Below are positions 23,561-35,204 of a stretch of 64,000 nt of DNA, piece by piece; within the stretch, counting starts at the first letter, position 1; every line of letters starts with the position of its first letter. This DNA is from Castanea sativa (lineage: Eukaryota; Streptophyta; Magnoliopsida; Fagales; Fagaceae): assembly GCF_040712315.1 (NCBI RefSeq), contig NC_134013.1, forward strand, positions 42,662,001 to 42,726,000, read 5' to 3'. The notes beneath the pieces are model-generated. The model saw only the letters and a program-made list of their open reading frames with translations. It made no database searches and was not told the origin of the DNA. The position numbers and the translations under genes are program-made.

Positions 23561-23930
23561 GTCCTATGGGTGGTTCAAACGAATAGATAGTCACACATAC
23601 ATCAGGGCAGGGTTAGAGTAGTCCTGCAGTCCCCAGAGAGGGACGTGATAGAGCGTGCAGTCTGCCTCCAATTCTCGACAACCAACAACGGAGCCTAGTA
23701 CGAAACTCCACTGAAGGTCTTGACTTGGCTAAAGCAGCAGGGGCCTCGTCGGTAGTCATCCATGGTGATTTACAAGTCATCGTTGGACATGTTAACGGGG
23801 ATTACAAGGCTAAAAAGGAATAGATGAAAAAGTACCTTAGTCTTGTCAAAAGACAGATGGATCAAAATTTCACAGAAAATTCGTGTAGATCCCGAGGGAA
23901 GAGAGTGAGCAGGTAGACTGTTTGGCCAAA
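23560..23930 (+). pseudogene. Second RNase H (archaeal-like type) of the Tat element
   Basis: Decayed but recognisable by VLQSPERDVIERAVCLQFS, TNNGA then a stop where GAG (Glu) is expected, and SVVIHGDLQVIVGHVNGD. The homologous region at 1590-1840 keeps all three acidic residues. A second RNase H acquired by Tat-lineage elements is known from the literature. Here the catalytic Glu codon is apparently a TAG stop. Confidence 0.7.
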
Positions 23931-24089
23931 GCAGCGTCTACAGAACATATGACCATCAACAGTCAGGTACTGTCCTTCACACAACACTCCCCTGCCATTG
24001 AGGAAATAGAAGTGCAGGTAATACCAATAGGAGTTGACTAGATGGCTCCAATTGTCTCCTACCTTAGAAACGGAATGCTACTGGAAGAC

Positions 24090-25092
24090 CACAATGCTTC
24101 TTGAAGGTTTAAGGTTCGAGTATCACGGTTTGTGCTGATAGGAGATGTACTTTACAAAAGAGGTTTCTCACGCCCGTACCCTCGATGTTTAGTTCCCGAA
24201 GAAGTACTACATCATGAGAGAAGTCCATGAAGGGGTGTGTAAGAACCACGCAGGGGCACGATTGTTAGTTCACAAACTCGTACAAGTAGGATACTATTGG
24301 TTTACCATGCAGAAGGATGCCCAATCCTACGTAAAAGTGTGTGACAAGTGCCAACATTTCAGCAACATTACAAGACAACTGTCGGAACAGCTCACTCTGA
24401 TGAACACCCTATGGCCCTTTGCCTAATGGGGACTCGATATCATGGGACCCTTCCTTATGGCAATGCGATAGCTTAAGTTCCTCGTCATTAGAATTGATTA
24501 CTTCACTAAGTGGGTAGAAATAGAGGCACTGGCCACCATCACAAAGAACAATGTTCGAAGTTTTGTCTAGAGAAGCATCATTTGCCAATTTGGAATCCCT
24601 AGAATCTTTGACTTTGACAATGGGAAATAGTTCAACAACGGCACGTTCAGAGAATTTTGCCAGCAATTGGGGATTAAGAACCACTATTCTTTGCCAGCCC
24701 ACCCACAAGCCAATGGACAAGTTGAAGTTACAAACCTCCTTGCTCAAGATAATCAAGACTTGGCTTGAGAGGGCAAAGGGGATATGGTTGAATGAACTAC
24801 CAAGTGTCTTATGGGCGTACAGAATAACAACACAAATGGCAATAGGTTCATTCCAACGGAAGTGGGACTAGCAAGATACAGGATAACTCATTACGACAAA
24901 GAAAGGAACGAAGAAGGAATACGTCTACATTTAGACAAGCTTGATGAAGTTAGGGCGACGGTTGAACAGCGGATGACTCGCTACCAGAACCTGATGGCCA
25001 AGAGCTATTATACAAAGGTTAAGCCCCAACGCTTCGGCATCGGAGACCTAAACTTGAAGAAGGTGACGAAGGCCACTAAAGATCCCACATAA
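24090..25092 (+). pseudogene. Tat element integrase
   Basis: The HHCC zinc-binding segment is present (VHEGVCKNHAG, then CDKCQHF; about 24220-24362). The DDE core follows: the first Asp in GLDIMGPF, the second in DFDNGK, and the Glu in HPQANGQVEVTN. The region ends with YHYD-like and C-terminal blocks (ERNEEGIRLHLDKLDEVRAT, RFGIGDLNLKKV). Several stops and at least two frameshifts (about 24540-24560 and 24720-24800) inactivate it. Confidence 0.9.
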
Positions 25093-25440
25093 GGCAAGCT
25101 ATGCCCCAATTGGAAAGGACCTTACTAGATCATTGATTGCTAGAACGTACACCTACCACCTACGGACGCTTGACAGGCAAAGGCTACACCACCCTTGGAA
25201 CGCTAAACACCTAAGGAGATACTACCAGTAGTACAACAACTACGAACTACGTTATTGCTTTTCTTTTTCATAAAAGACCATTGAGTTTTTAGTTTTTTTC
25301 AGTTTATTTTTGTTTTTAAGATTCCAAAGCCCCATCATGCAAGATTATCTGCATTTTTTTATTTAGGTTATTTTTCATAATAAAGAAACTATTATTGAGA
25401 AATTGTGTGTCTACAATAAGGGTTTGATAAAAATCGTGAG

Positions 25441-25790
25441 TCCTACCTACGGGGTCGATAGACGACTAAGAACATCAACGAGTGCCTAGTCATTCAAAGA
25501 AACCATAAGTCCTACCTACGGAGTGGACTAACGACTAAGGACACTGAAGAGTGCCTAGTCATTCAAAAAAATAACAAGTACTACCTACAGGGTGGACCGA
25601 CGACTAAGGACACCAACAGGTACCTAGTTATTCAGAAAAATAATAAGTCCTACCTACGGGGTGGACCGATGGCTAGGGACACAGATGAGTGCCTAGTCAT
25701 ACAAAAATAATAAGTCCTTCCTACAGGATGAACCAACGGGTGCTAAGTCCTACCTATGGATGAAACAACAACCGACGGGTGCCCAGTCAC
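25441..25790 (+). repeat. Minisatellite of 67-69-bp units after pol
   Basis: Units start at 25441, 25510, 25579, 25648 and 25715 (spacings 69, 69, 69, 67), with a shortened unit at 25748. Each begins TCCTACCTACGG-like and includes GACTAAGGACAC and GTGCCTAGTCATTCA. It lies in the 3' non-coding part of the Tat element, where such arrays are known to arise. Confidence 0.92.
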
Positions 25791-26234
25791 CTGTAAAAAA
25801 TTCCAAGTCACTCCCACAAGTTGGTAACCAAAGCAACGTATGATTTGGCGCATGATTTGTAAATCGACAGATATGACGCATGATTTAGCAAAACTTATAA
25901 AGCCGATGGATCTGTCAATTGTTCGAAAGACACGATGAATAAAGTTCAGATAGATGTTTGTGCAAAAATAAATGAGCCAAGTAAAAGCGACAAATGAAAC
26001 ACATGAAAAAATAAGGTAGAGAAAGTACAAATATATAAATAGGATTTCGTCCAAACCAACGAAGCCATAAAATGTCCCTTATGCCAAAGCAAGGAACCCA
26101 AATTGTTTCTAGATTATCTTTAATATATACAAAAACTAAGTTAAGCTGGAGGAGTGTTAGGCATGGTTAGGCCTTCAGTAGCCGTCTGCCTGTTGGTCTC
26201 TCCTATTGTCGAACTAGCTTTCTCTCCCTCTGCT

Positions 26235-27400
26235 CAAGGTTCTCAGACTCGGATCGGACCATACGGACCGACCCGGTTAACTGCGAACCCCTCATCATTC
26301 CGGTTCTTTTAAGTCTAAGAACCTCTCTATGTGAAAAATGCATAAAACCGCTCGAACCGTCGTCAAACCGTACGAACCTGAGAACCGTGGCCGGTTTTAG
26401 AGGTTCGCACGATTCCATTTTTTACTATATTTGGCATTTTGTCCAGAAAAATGATCTCAGTTCATAAATAATTTGAATATAAAAAATACAAAAACAAATT
26501 GCAAGAGAGAAAGAAAATAGAGAACCGGTCTTACAGCTCAGGCCAAGCTCTTAAAAAAAAAAAACACCTAACCCATCGCAGACGATGCAACTCCTTCTTC
26601 TTCTATGTTTCTTCACTGCTTCTTCTTTCGTTCTTCATGGTCTCCTGCCTTCAGTTTAAGTAGATGACTTCTTCCAACTTTATTTTGCCTTTTAATTTGG
26701 TGAGCCTAGCACGTGTGACATGACAAAGCCTTAGAAATGACAAAAATGAGTTTGAAAGTTTCTGACTCATTGCCCCTCCCCAAACTGATATAAGTTTGGG
26801 CTGAATTTTATGTGGTGATAAGATTGCTAGCTGGTTTGATAAGTTGCGGCCTTTAACAAGCTGTATATTTACCGCATCATCTTCCAAACAGAAAACTCTA
26901 CTTTATATTACTATTTAAGCCTACATACTTTGCTTGACTATATATATGGTATGTGGTTGTAAAGAATAGATGGTTATATTGTATCAAAAGTAAAGAAACA
27001 CTTGTACTCACACTTGTACTCCAGCAAACATATTGGATGACTACTTATATACTATTACTCTAGTCTTTACTGTTTTCCTTTTTTATTATATAACAAATAT
27101 ATGATTGTTTTTTAAGTTTTGACGTTTATGGTTTTTGTTTATCATTATTATTATTATTATTATTATTATTTACTATTAAGTTGGATTTTGAAACATTATA
27201 ATAAAATTAGTGATATAAAAATGCATTTAAAAAGTATTTATTTAGATTATTTTAGTCAATTTTTCAATTTTTACTAATTTAATATTTATATATATTTAAA
27301 TTAATTATGACGTCATCACAGTTCGACATCGGTTCGACCTCAAAAACCTTGAACCTCTCCCTTTTACGGTTCAATGAACGGTCCGGGTATGAAAACCTTG
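26235..27400. mobile_element. Non-autonomous hAT element with perfect 8-bp target duplication
   Basis: The left end CAAGGTTCTCAGACTCGGAT and the inverted right end CAAGGTTTTCATACCCGGAC form TIRs. CCTCTGCT flanks both sides (26227-26234 and 27401-27408), the 8-bp duplication expected for hAT. Subterminal zones are rich in AACCG/CGGTTC words on both strands, plausible transposase-binding sites. The 1.17-kb interior has no transposase; an ATT run lies at about 27147-27170. It splits the last coding part of the antisense gene. Confidence 0.92.
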
Positions 27401-28469
27401 CCTCTGCTTACCCATCGGCTCCCACATCATCAACCTCCACGATCACATCACCCCCACCAGGGGTCATTGGGACCGTGGTGTTAATTTGGATTTGAGAGAA
27501 GTCCAGACTAGGTTAGAAGGCGATGGCTTGCTTGCGGAACTCCTTAAAGCCTTTGCCATACTGACCCCCAACTCGTCAAAGTAGGGTTGAGAATCTTTTA
27601 CTCCTTCACAACTTTAGCTTTGGTCTTATCTATCGGCTCACAAAGGGTACCCAGTTCAGTCGTCAGGTTAGTGTTGGCTTTAGTTAGCTCCTCTACCCAA
27701 TGGGCACTCCCTTCTAGCTGGGTCTTTTGATCCTTGACCTCGCCATTAAGGAGATGAAGGACCTCCTTGAAATTCTTCGTCTCCTTACTGTTGGAGGCCA
27801 TATGGGACCAAAGATTCCTGACCGCCGCCTCCTAAGCATCGCATCTGACCTGGAGGACTCGCATCTTCATGAGGGCCTAAAAAAGGAAGGGGGTGACGAA
27901 TGTTTAGAATTTGGATGCACAAAAGGGATAGCGACCACGATAAAAAACTTACCCTCGTCTGGTTAAAAAGACCATAATCCCCCAAGGACTCTATCTCATG
28001 GTCAGAACACTAGTCAAGGTCCGCATCCTTTATAATGGATAAAGCCGTCTCCATAGCGTACTGTTTATCTCTCACGAGTAGGGCGACGAGCATAGGGGCG
28101 ACGAACCCTGGGAGGTCATGAGACCCTTACCCATACCATGGCACGGGGGCTCGAAATGCTTCTTAGAAGACCCTACCTAGTCCAAACGGACAGGAGGGTT
28201 AGACGCTTTCTTATACGGGCATTCATTGTCTCCCTGACCTTTCCTTTTTTGGCCAACCTCGACTGAAAGGGTCGATGACCCTCCTACTTTGGCATGGGCG
28301 GCAGTGGCCTTCTTCACCTCTAGGGACCTTCTCTTCCCGAGATCCATCTCTGAAACTGAGATACATATTAAAAAACCAACGAAACGAGTATACATAAACA
28401 AGCAAGGGAAGGACACAAAGGAAGAAACTTACGTAAGCGAGATTAAGTGTCCAACCGTCGGGCCTCGTT

Positions 28470-29307
28470 CATTAGTACCGGTCCACCACAAAAAGCGTGG
28501 AGACTATGATGAGAATCAACAAGCATTCAAAGATCCATTGCATGTTCCAGTTGGGCCTATTACAAGAGCAAGATCCAAGAAGATCCAAGAAGCACTTAAT
28601 GGGCTGATTCAAGAGATTTGGGCTGATTCTAACGCAGGACATTCCAAGCTTGGCCCAAAGGACGATGAAAGTGTAATAAATTTAATTCAAGCTACTTAGG
28701 GTTGATTTAACTTAATTGGGAGTGATTTATGGCATGAATTAATGGCTGATTGACTTTCCAGCTCTATATCAGTTAAGACAGATTTTTTCCTATTTTGGAT
28801 CTGCTAATTTCAGACCAAATCAACTTTTATTTAGGGTTTTATTATTTAGTACGTTTTTTAGGTATTTTCCTTGTTTTTAGGTGCATTTAATGCTTTTTAG
28901 GTCAAACTTGATTCCTGATATGGTAAGGTATCAATTAGGAGTTATTTTAAAATATATTTTCTTGTCTGTCAAGTTTTGTGGAGTCCTTAAATAGGCCCTG
29001 AAGTCTGTAAACGTTTTTCAGAAAATTATTGAATAAAATTCAGAAAAGGTGAGGCTTTGCTCTCTTTTGGTTCTTCAAGAACTGTGAACTTATCAAGGAT
29101 TCTTCCTTGTGGCGTTCAAACTTTATACCTTTGGTTCATGATTCTTTATAATCATTGGGTCAAGGTCAACTTATACCTTTGGTTCGCGTTTCAATTATAA
29201 ACGTTAGGTCAGGGTTTCTATCATAAATCTGATTTTTTAGCTTTCTTGGGTTAAATATTCCAATATTTTTGTTGGGTCTCAAAGCGTGTCAATTGAGGTT
29301 CGCATCA
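28470..29307 (+). mobile_element. 5'-truncated Ty3/gypsy element: end of pol plus 3' LTR
   Basis: The frame 28470-28699 encodes HVPVGPITRARSKKIQEALN, the usual C-terminal end of plant gypsy polyproteins, and stops at 28697-28699. A putative LTR runs 28723-29307 (TGAT...ATCA). It contains TATA-like and AATAAA signals and two about 58-bp sub-repeats built on CTTTATACCTTTGGTTC. The LTR end matches window positions 1-248. It lies within an exon of the antisense gene, so it arrived later. The upstream part of the element is missing and no target duplication is found. Confidence 0.75.
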
Positions 29308-30286
29308 GACTATCGAGTGAGATCAGCTTTTTCCAACTTCTCTCCTTAAGTGGGATTGAAAGAATACATTGGAGAAAGTCCTCCTACTCCTCACTAATCG
29401 TCGGGCTCTCCTAAACTAACAAAAAACAAAGAAGGGCATAAGTCAAGGTTAGATAAAAGTAAAGGCCGACAGACGAGACACAACATAGGGACTGACGACT
29501 CACCAGACTTATCTAAAACACTCCAAGTGTTGTCAAACCCGTCAGGCATACTATCCCATTCGTCAAGCTTGCCCACCCAATTTGAACCTTGTATGAAGAA
29601 GTACCTGCCTTTCCAATCACGGTTGGAATCAAGCATATTAGACACTAGCCTAAGTGATAGTTTGCAACATACAAAGTTGAAGAAACCCTTGGACGCCACT
29701 ATCTGCTGGGGCTTGAAGCAATAAAAGAATTTGTCGAGGGTAAGGCGACGACAACCCCCACTCATTTGGCCCCACAACACTTCAGCCCCTAGAAAAATCC
29801 CCCATGTATTTGGGGCAATTTGACAAACAAACACATCTAGGTAATCGTTGAGCTGGCGATACAGCTCAGTGAGGGGCAACCTCAGCCCAACAATAAATAA
29901 GGCTTCATATAAGTCAACATATGTAGTTCTTCCAGAGTAGCATTTCTCTTTTTTTCTCGCAATTAGGATAGGAACGTTGTCAAGAATTTGGAAGCGGGGA
30001 TAGAGCCTATTAAAGACATCCTTCGTTATTTTAGGAATAAAGTCGTTCATTGACCAAATAGGTGGAAGGATGAATGGCCTAAAATCCTCACTTGACGAGC
30101 TATAGGGTTTCTTTTCCTCTTCGCCTACCACCTCTTCTTCCTCTCCTCTTCCTCTTCCTCGTCCTCTTTTCCTTCTTCTCCTTCCTCTTCCTAGGGAGAA
30201 TAGGCCAACGATTCCCTTTCTAGGGAGCCAGCCAAATCCTCTGCCATGGGTTCGTATATTGACGGATAGACCTCGTCGTCACGTGT

Positions 30287-31993
30287 TGTAGACACAGCAT
30301 TTTGTACCCCTTATGATTTGGGCCCCCATTCCCCATTGATGCTGAAATTCGAAAACTCAAGGTTGGTTTATGGCCCAATCAAATTACAAATTTACTTGAG
30401 AGATGTCAAAATGAATTAAATTGAAAAATATCACTTTTTAATGAGATAAAAATCTATTTTTGGAAAATAAATGCTTGCATACGCAGCCTCGTACACAGGA
30501 AAAATCATGTGCACGCAGGTAGGGTTTCAGGAGTACCAGAAAGGCAAGTTTTTAGCATTAAAGACTGAAGTTTGGAATGAATCCCACATCATCAGTGAGT
30601 CATTCCAAACCCCCATTTTCACAATATAAATAGTCATACATGGTACCTTTCGAAAACACAAAGAAATCCCACGGGAAAACACTAAGATTCACTAGAAATA
30701 GTAAATTAAAATAAAAAATGGAGTTTCTCACAAAACATCCTTAAGTCAATTTTATTTGATTAGGGCCTTTTCTGGCCTTGATATTTGAATTTTAAGATTA
30801 CTAATCACATATTTATTGATTTGTGATAACTTTGACTGAGGGAAGCGGTCAAAAATCAAGCCTAGGAACTTTTTGCTTTGAGGTACTCTTCTAAACTTTT
30901 TCTTTTATTTTTTAGCTTTTAATTCCATTTTGTTTTGTTTCTTTACTTGTTTTATGTTTTAGTATGTTCGTTTAATTTAGTTTTATGTGTTTGTATATCT
31001 TAAAAGCATGTTAGGTTGCTAGAAATCATGTTTTGAAACCTTGCTTTGTTTGCTGTGTTTTTAGGGTTTCTGGGCAGAAACCCACGTGTGCATGATCAAG
31101 GCTGTGTACGTAAGCTTGATTATGCACACGCAAGGTTGTTCATGTGTACGCATGAACCAAACCAGAAACTTTAATTTTATTTCCTAGGTTTTTGCTTTTG
31201 CTTTCATGTTTTTGTGGTTTTAAGTCTCTGTTTCACATGTTTGTTTGCTTGTGTGCTCTTCACATGTTAGAATTAGAGTTCATCTTGTGTTTTCCTTGTT
31301 TGAAGCCATGAACATGCATTCATATACTCATGCATGATGCCATAAGTGCTGGGTTGCTACAAGGTAAGTGAGGTAAGTCATGCATTAGTATGAACATGAA
31401 TTTTAATGATGTAATGTGTTTGTTTTATGTTTGATTTCATGTCTAAAAGCTTGGGACACATGTGATGATCTATGTTTGCTTGCCATACCTATGTTGTTGC
31501 CTTGGATGGGATACGATGACATAATGATAGTAGTGTGCTGGGGTTTATGTTATGCCATGCTAGATGAATGCTAGGATGATGTGACATGTATGCTAGATGA
31601 ATGTTAGGATATGCTGTGATTAGATGTATTCTATTGTTTGTGATGTGATGATATGCAATGATTAGATGAATGTTAGGTTGTTTGATATGCATGATAGATG
31701 TATGGTTAGGGATGATAGATGCCATGTTGTGTATTAGATGTATGTTAGTGTGTGTGTGAGTATAGATGCAATGTTAAGTGTGCCTTTAATAGGGTTAAGA
31801 CATAAGACACGATGAAGGGAAGCCAACCTTAGGGTTGGGTAGTTTTGGGTGCCTAACACCTTCCCAAAACTGTACCTTAACTTCAAACCCATATCTCTGA
31901 TAGTAAGATCAAAAGGTCCTTGAGAGGACACTATATATATGGTTCCTAGACGATTGCAAAAACTAGGTGGTAACTTCATTCGTTGTATCTACA
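30287..31993 (+). mobile_element. Solo LTR of another gypsy element inside the antisense gene
   Basis: It starts TGTAGACACAGCATTTTG and ends TTGTATCTACA. The 3' part (GGTGCCTAACACCTTCCCAA) is typical of Tat/Ogre-type LTR ends. The antisense coding frame is cut at the left edge and resumes at the right. The flanks CGTGT and CCCGT match only 3 of 5, so the target duplication is unproven. A degenerate ATGATAGATGAATGTTAGG-type repeat occupies about 31540-31750. Confidence 0.65.
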
Positions 31994-32338
31994 CCCGTAA
32001 CCAAACAGACTAACGACGATTTTTCACTCGTCAATTCTCTATCACCTGACATCCTCTCACTTATAAGTGACGAATGAATGCTAAGTATCTACTCACGCGA
32101 AGATTGAACACTAGACCAACGACCTTGGGGTTGAAAAAAAAGAAAAAGAGGTACAAATGAAAAATAAAGAAACCGGCTACAAGAGACTTACTTTGAAAAT
32201 TGACGGTTGGAGGCTAGTCTCGATGAATGATCCTTGAAAGCGACAGACAAACTGATGGAAACCAATGAATGGATGAAGAAGCCTAGAGCACACGAACAAG
32301 TGAAACAAAGAAAAAGAAAGGCTAATGAAGGAATTGGG

Positions 32339-32348
32339 CTATTTATAG
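32339..32348 (-). promoter_or_regulatory. Candidate TATA box for the antisense gene
   Basis: The minus strand reads CTATAAATAG, an ideal plant TATA box, about 290 bp upstream of the ATG at 32052. A strong donor AA|GTAAGT (about 32191) and a pyrimidine tract ending CCCCAAG (about 32124) suggest a short 68-bp leader intron in between. Confidence 0.5.
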
Positions 32349-32432
32349 GGCGAAAAGGCATGAGAAACGAAGTGATGCGACTGTTTAGAACAACCAATAC
32401 AAAAGTGCCACATGTCACCTAGTGTAGGTCAA

Positions 32433-32520
32433 AGGCATTAATGCCCCCATTAATGACCCAAACCTCTAGACAAGATAGTTAATGCCCCTATTAATGACCT
32501 AGAAGGCAAGTCAGTTAATA
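32433..32520 (-). promoter_or_regulatory. Repeated TTAATGCCCC.ATTAATGACC motif upstream of the antisense TATA box
   Basis: Two near-identical copies (about 32435-32458 and 32478-32499), each with an internal CATTAATG or TTAATG inverted pair, lie 90-150 bp upstream of the antisense TATA box. The position suits promoter elements, but no factor can be named. Confidence 0.4.
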
Positions 32521-32570
32521 ACCCTGAAGATCTCGATGTACTCAGTGATCCGTTGGCCATCCCGATGAAC

Positions 32571-32588
32571 AATGGAGTAGGGGGCAGC
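32571..32588 (+). other. Polypurine tract of the Tat element
   Basis: ATGGAGTAGGGGGCAGC lies immediately before the TGATAA that opens the 3' LTR. It is the expected plus-strand primer site. Confidence 0.75.
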
Positions 32589-33273
32589 TGATAAGAATAT
32601 TTTTGGCATAAGTATTTTTTAGGACCTTCAACCTGTCAGGAGGAAAACACGTCACCTCACGTTTGATTGAGACAAAGGTCCTATTCTACCACTGTAAGAT
32701 CTGTCAGCCTCATGGAGATCTGTTGGTTACCAAGCAGTTGGTCCTGATAGGTGGTAAGTGCATAAAAGCCAATAGATAAGTACACCATACAACACGATGG
32801 GGGAATGATACCTAGACCGACGGATGGGTTTGTATGAACCTAACGACTGGATATGTTGGGCCCCACAAACCTTTGCGTGTTCTCCACTCATAAACTCTTG
32901 CATGGAAGTAACTTGCATACCATGCCCAAAGACCTTATTCCACATTTGTGTCTTCCCAATATGGGAAGTAGGGCCATGAGATCTTGGAGCATTAACTCTG
33001 TATCCTCCATACAAGGAAAAATCTCATGTTCATGGGATCTTGGTTAGCCCTTCACCACTATATAAGCATCAAGCCTCCTCATACCTAAGGTATGTTGAAA
33101 TTTTCTTAGCTCTTATGTCCTTGAGTATTAGAGATTCTTCCATCACTGACTTAACCTTTAGAAGGTCTTTGGCCCACCGGTGCTCTCTATAGGTTCTTCA
33201 ACCTTTGTTCTTTAGGTACTCGATTGACGCGTGTTTGGACTATCAACTCACTGACGATTTTTGTGTATTATTA
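32589..33273 (+). repeat. 3' LTR of the Tat element
   Basis: It starts TGATAA and aligns along its length with 19457-20168. It ends with TTATTA, the decayed counterpart of TTATCA. Confidence 0.88.
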
Positions 33274-33670
33274 TAAGTCAACAAAGTCCATCAAATGTCA
33301 TTTGGACACACAAACACACACACACACACTTTCCTTGCCAGTTAAGCCAGAAAACCACACTTTACTTATCCTTGTATTGTATATAATGGGAAACTAGTTG
33401 ATAACTCTTTATATATGCATGGCCACATTCATGAATAAATATGACTAGTTGCTAAATCGTGCAATGTACAGGCTAATTCAATATTTATTTATATATGATT
33501 CATGATTAATAATAATTATAAATTAATTCATAAAACATGAAATTAGAAAATTTGTAAAAGAAAAATAACTTACCTAATTTAATTAAAATATATTTTCAAA
33601 AATTCAACTCTAGTTTAATATGAATTTATTTAGTGTTTGATGGCTTTATTATAAATTCTAATTTTTAATG
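33274..33670. other. Spacer between the Tat and copia loci
   Basis: AT-rich sequence with a short (CA)n run at about 33311-33330. No gene is visible. Confidence 0.6.
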
Positions 33671-33675
33671 CTTTC

Positions 33676-34770
33676 TGTAAGGTTGAATTTATTCAACCAT
33701 TTGTTGGTTTCATTCTGTGTCAAATTTGCTTGTAATTCAGCAATTAGATACCTTGTATTTAGGTGGGAATCATGTAAGGGTTGTGTGTGTGACAGTGTGA
33801 AAAATTCAAGTGTGTGTGCAATCAAAAAATTTCTCTCGACTGGATCTCACGAGTGGCTCTCGAGTGGTGACTTGCCAGAAATGCCACACATGCGAAGCAT
33901 GCAGGAAACTAAAGGGTCATGACAGCTGGAGCACTGCTAGACAAAAAGTACAGTCTGGACAATCAGTTATTTCACGACTGAAACTCGCGACTAGTTCCAG
34001 TCGCTAGTCAAATTGCCAAAACCCCCTGTTATGCAGAAAAATAACTTTTCACATTTCTTCTCATACCCTACTATAAATACCCTTATACCCATGAAATGTA
34101 GAGAGCTTCCAGAGAGAATTTTGAGAGAGAAACCCTAGAGAAAAACAAGATTGACTTATCCATAATCTTAGACATTTGATTCTACAAATTCCTTTACTCT
34201 CACTCTCTCCATTGACATACCCTTGAGAGGTTCATTAGCCAAATCCTTATCTCACCATACCCATATCTATGAGGAGGTTATTTGGTGTTTGGGAATTTGG
34301 AGATGACCAATTTATTTGGTTGATGCAATGGGCATATTGCGGGATCCAGAAAGCTAAAGAAGACACAGTTAGGCTTAACATTGTTGGAGCAAGAAGCTTG
34401 GAGGGCTTAGGTGCATTGGGTAGATTAGACTTGGAGGGTCTATTGCTATTCGTGTATCCCAACTTTATTCTTTAGTGGATCATTTCACCGCTTGAAGGGT
34501 GGCGGAGAGGTTTTTCGCTGAGTTCTTCGGCTTCCTCTTCAATAACACGTGACAGTGTTATCTTTGTGTTTACATCTCCCTAACCCTTACTCTTGCCTTT
34601 TAATTGCTGCTGTGTTGTGATTAATTATGGTTTAGAGTTGTTCATTTATTTGGGTATTGCTCGTACTTATCATTCCGCACATCTATTGTTTAAGTATAAG
34701 CTTGTGTTGGTTATTTTGAAATTGGGGGTCTAAACATTCACTAGTGCTTTACACACTAAGTGAACTTTCA
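33676..34770 (+). mobile_element. Copia-type solo LTR with 5-bp target duplication
   Basis: The LTR runs TGTAAGG...ACTTTCA and is flanked on both sides by CTTTC (33671-33675 and 34771-34775). A near-identical LTR lies at 44677-45753. It includes a TATA-like CTATAAATA at about 34072 and GCGACT/CGCGACTAG words. What follows the right duplication is flanking DNA, not a primer-binding site. Confidence 0.85.
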
Positions 34771-34775
34771 CTTTC

Positions 34776-35146
34776 AATAAGATGATTTTGGAGAAGCCAA
34801 ATGACAAAGAGAATTAGACAATAAAAAATTGTACTTGTACTTGTATATAATAGCTCGTGTGCTTGGGTTGTAACTTTTTTTTTCTTCAATAATCTTCACT
34901 CAAAAAGTACTGTTTCTTAATTAATGTCCCATCATATTCACCAAAAAATCCTCCATAGTTTCACTCCATACCCAAAATCCTCACTGAGACCCATTATCAA
35001 ACACCTTATAGGCACTATTGAAAAAAAAAATACGTTGATAGTAAATTTATATGTTAAATAATCATGTAAATTATGATTTAATCTATAAAAAGACAATTTT
35101 GCATCAATATAATGTAATTTGTATACCGTACATCGCTTTGTCTATG
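34776..35146 (+). repeat. Flank copy A (matches 45759-46142)
   Basis: From AATAAGATGATTTTGGAGAA to about TTTGTCTAT this matches the sequence after the 3' LTR, with roughly ten percent differences and small indels. Homology stops at about 35146, where the sequence changes to a short unassigned stretch and then copia gag. Confidence 0.88.
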
Positions 35147-35204
35147 ATGAGAGTGTATGCGTGCATTCTTGTGCTCTATTGATGAGAGCATATAAGATGT
35201 TGTT

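Larger units (their letters stand above)
26141..32052 (-). pseudogene. Antisense extra ORF of the Tat element (putative gypsy-type transposon domain), split by three insertions
   Basis: The minus-strand gene starts with ATG at 32052 (MSGDRELTSEKSS). It resumes after a solo LTR as DDEVYPSIYEPMAEDLAG (about 30280-30230). An acidic Glu-rich tract with a stop and a frameshift comes next. The main domain (30131-29470) includes YEALFIVGLRLPLTELYRQL, GIFLGAEVLW, FYCFKPQ and WKGRYFFIQGSNWVG, resembling the Pfam putative gypsy-type transposon domain. Splice signals CTG|GTGAGT (about 29500) and C|GTAAGT (about 28430) imply introns. After the gypsy fragment come EARRLDT, DLGKRRSLEVKKA (about 28350), a coiled coil (27801-27598) and a C-terminus continuing across the hAT element to TMPNTPPA and the stop at 26141. 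The function of such extra ORFs is unknown. Confidence 0.8.
19457..33273 (+). mobile_element. Tat-lineage Ty3/gypsy retrotransposon, 13.8 kb, with antisense extra gene
   Basis: Two related LTRs (19457-20168 and 32589-33273) bracket gag, protease, RT, RNase H, a second RNase H and integrase in the plus direction. A tandem-repeat region and a minus-strand extra gene follow, then a polypurine tract. The duplicated second RNase H and the extra antisense ORF between pol and the 3' LTR both match published descriptions of Tat-lineage elements. Candidate target sites GTAGT (19452-19456) and TAAGT (33274-33278) match only 3 of 5. By eye the LTRs differ at many positions (on the order of one in five), so the insertion is old. 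Three later elements are nested within it. Confidence 0.88.

Noticed and set aside
26651..26887. Minus ORF of 78 residues inside the hAT element
   Set aside because: No hAT dimerisation or zinc-finger motif and too short for a transposase.
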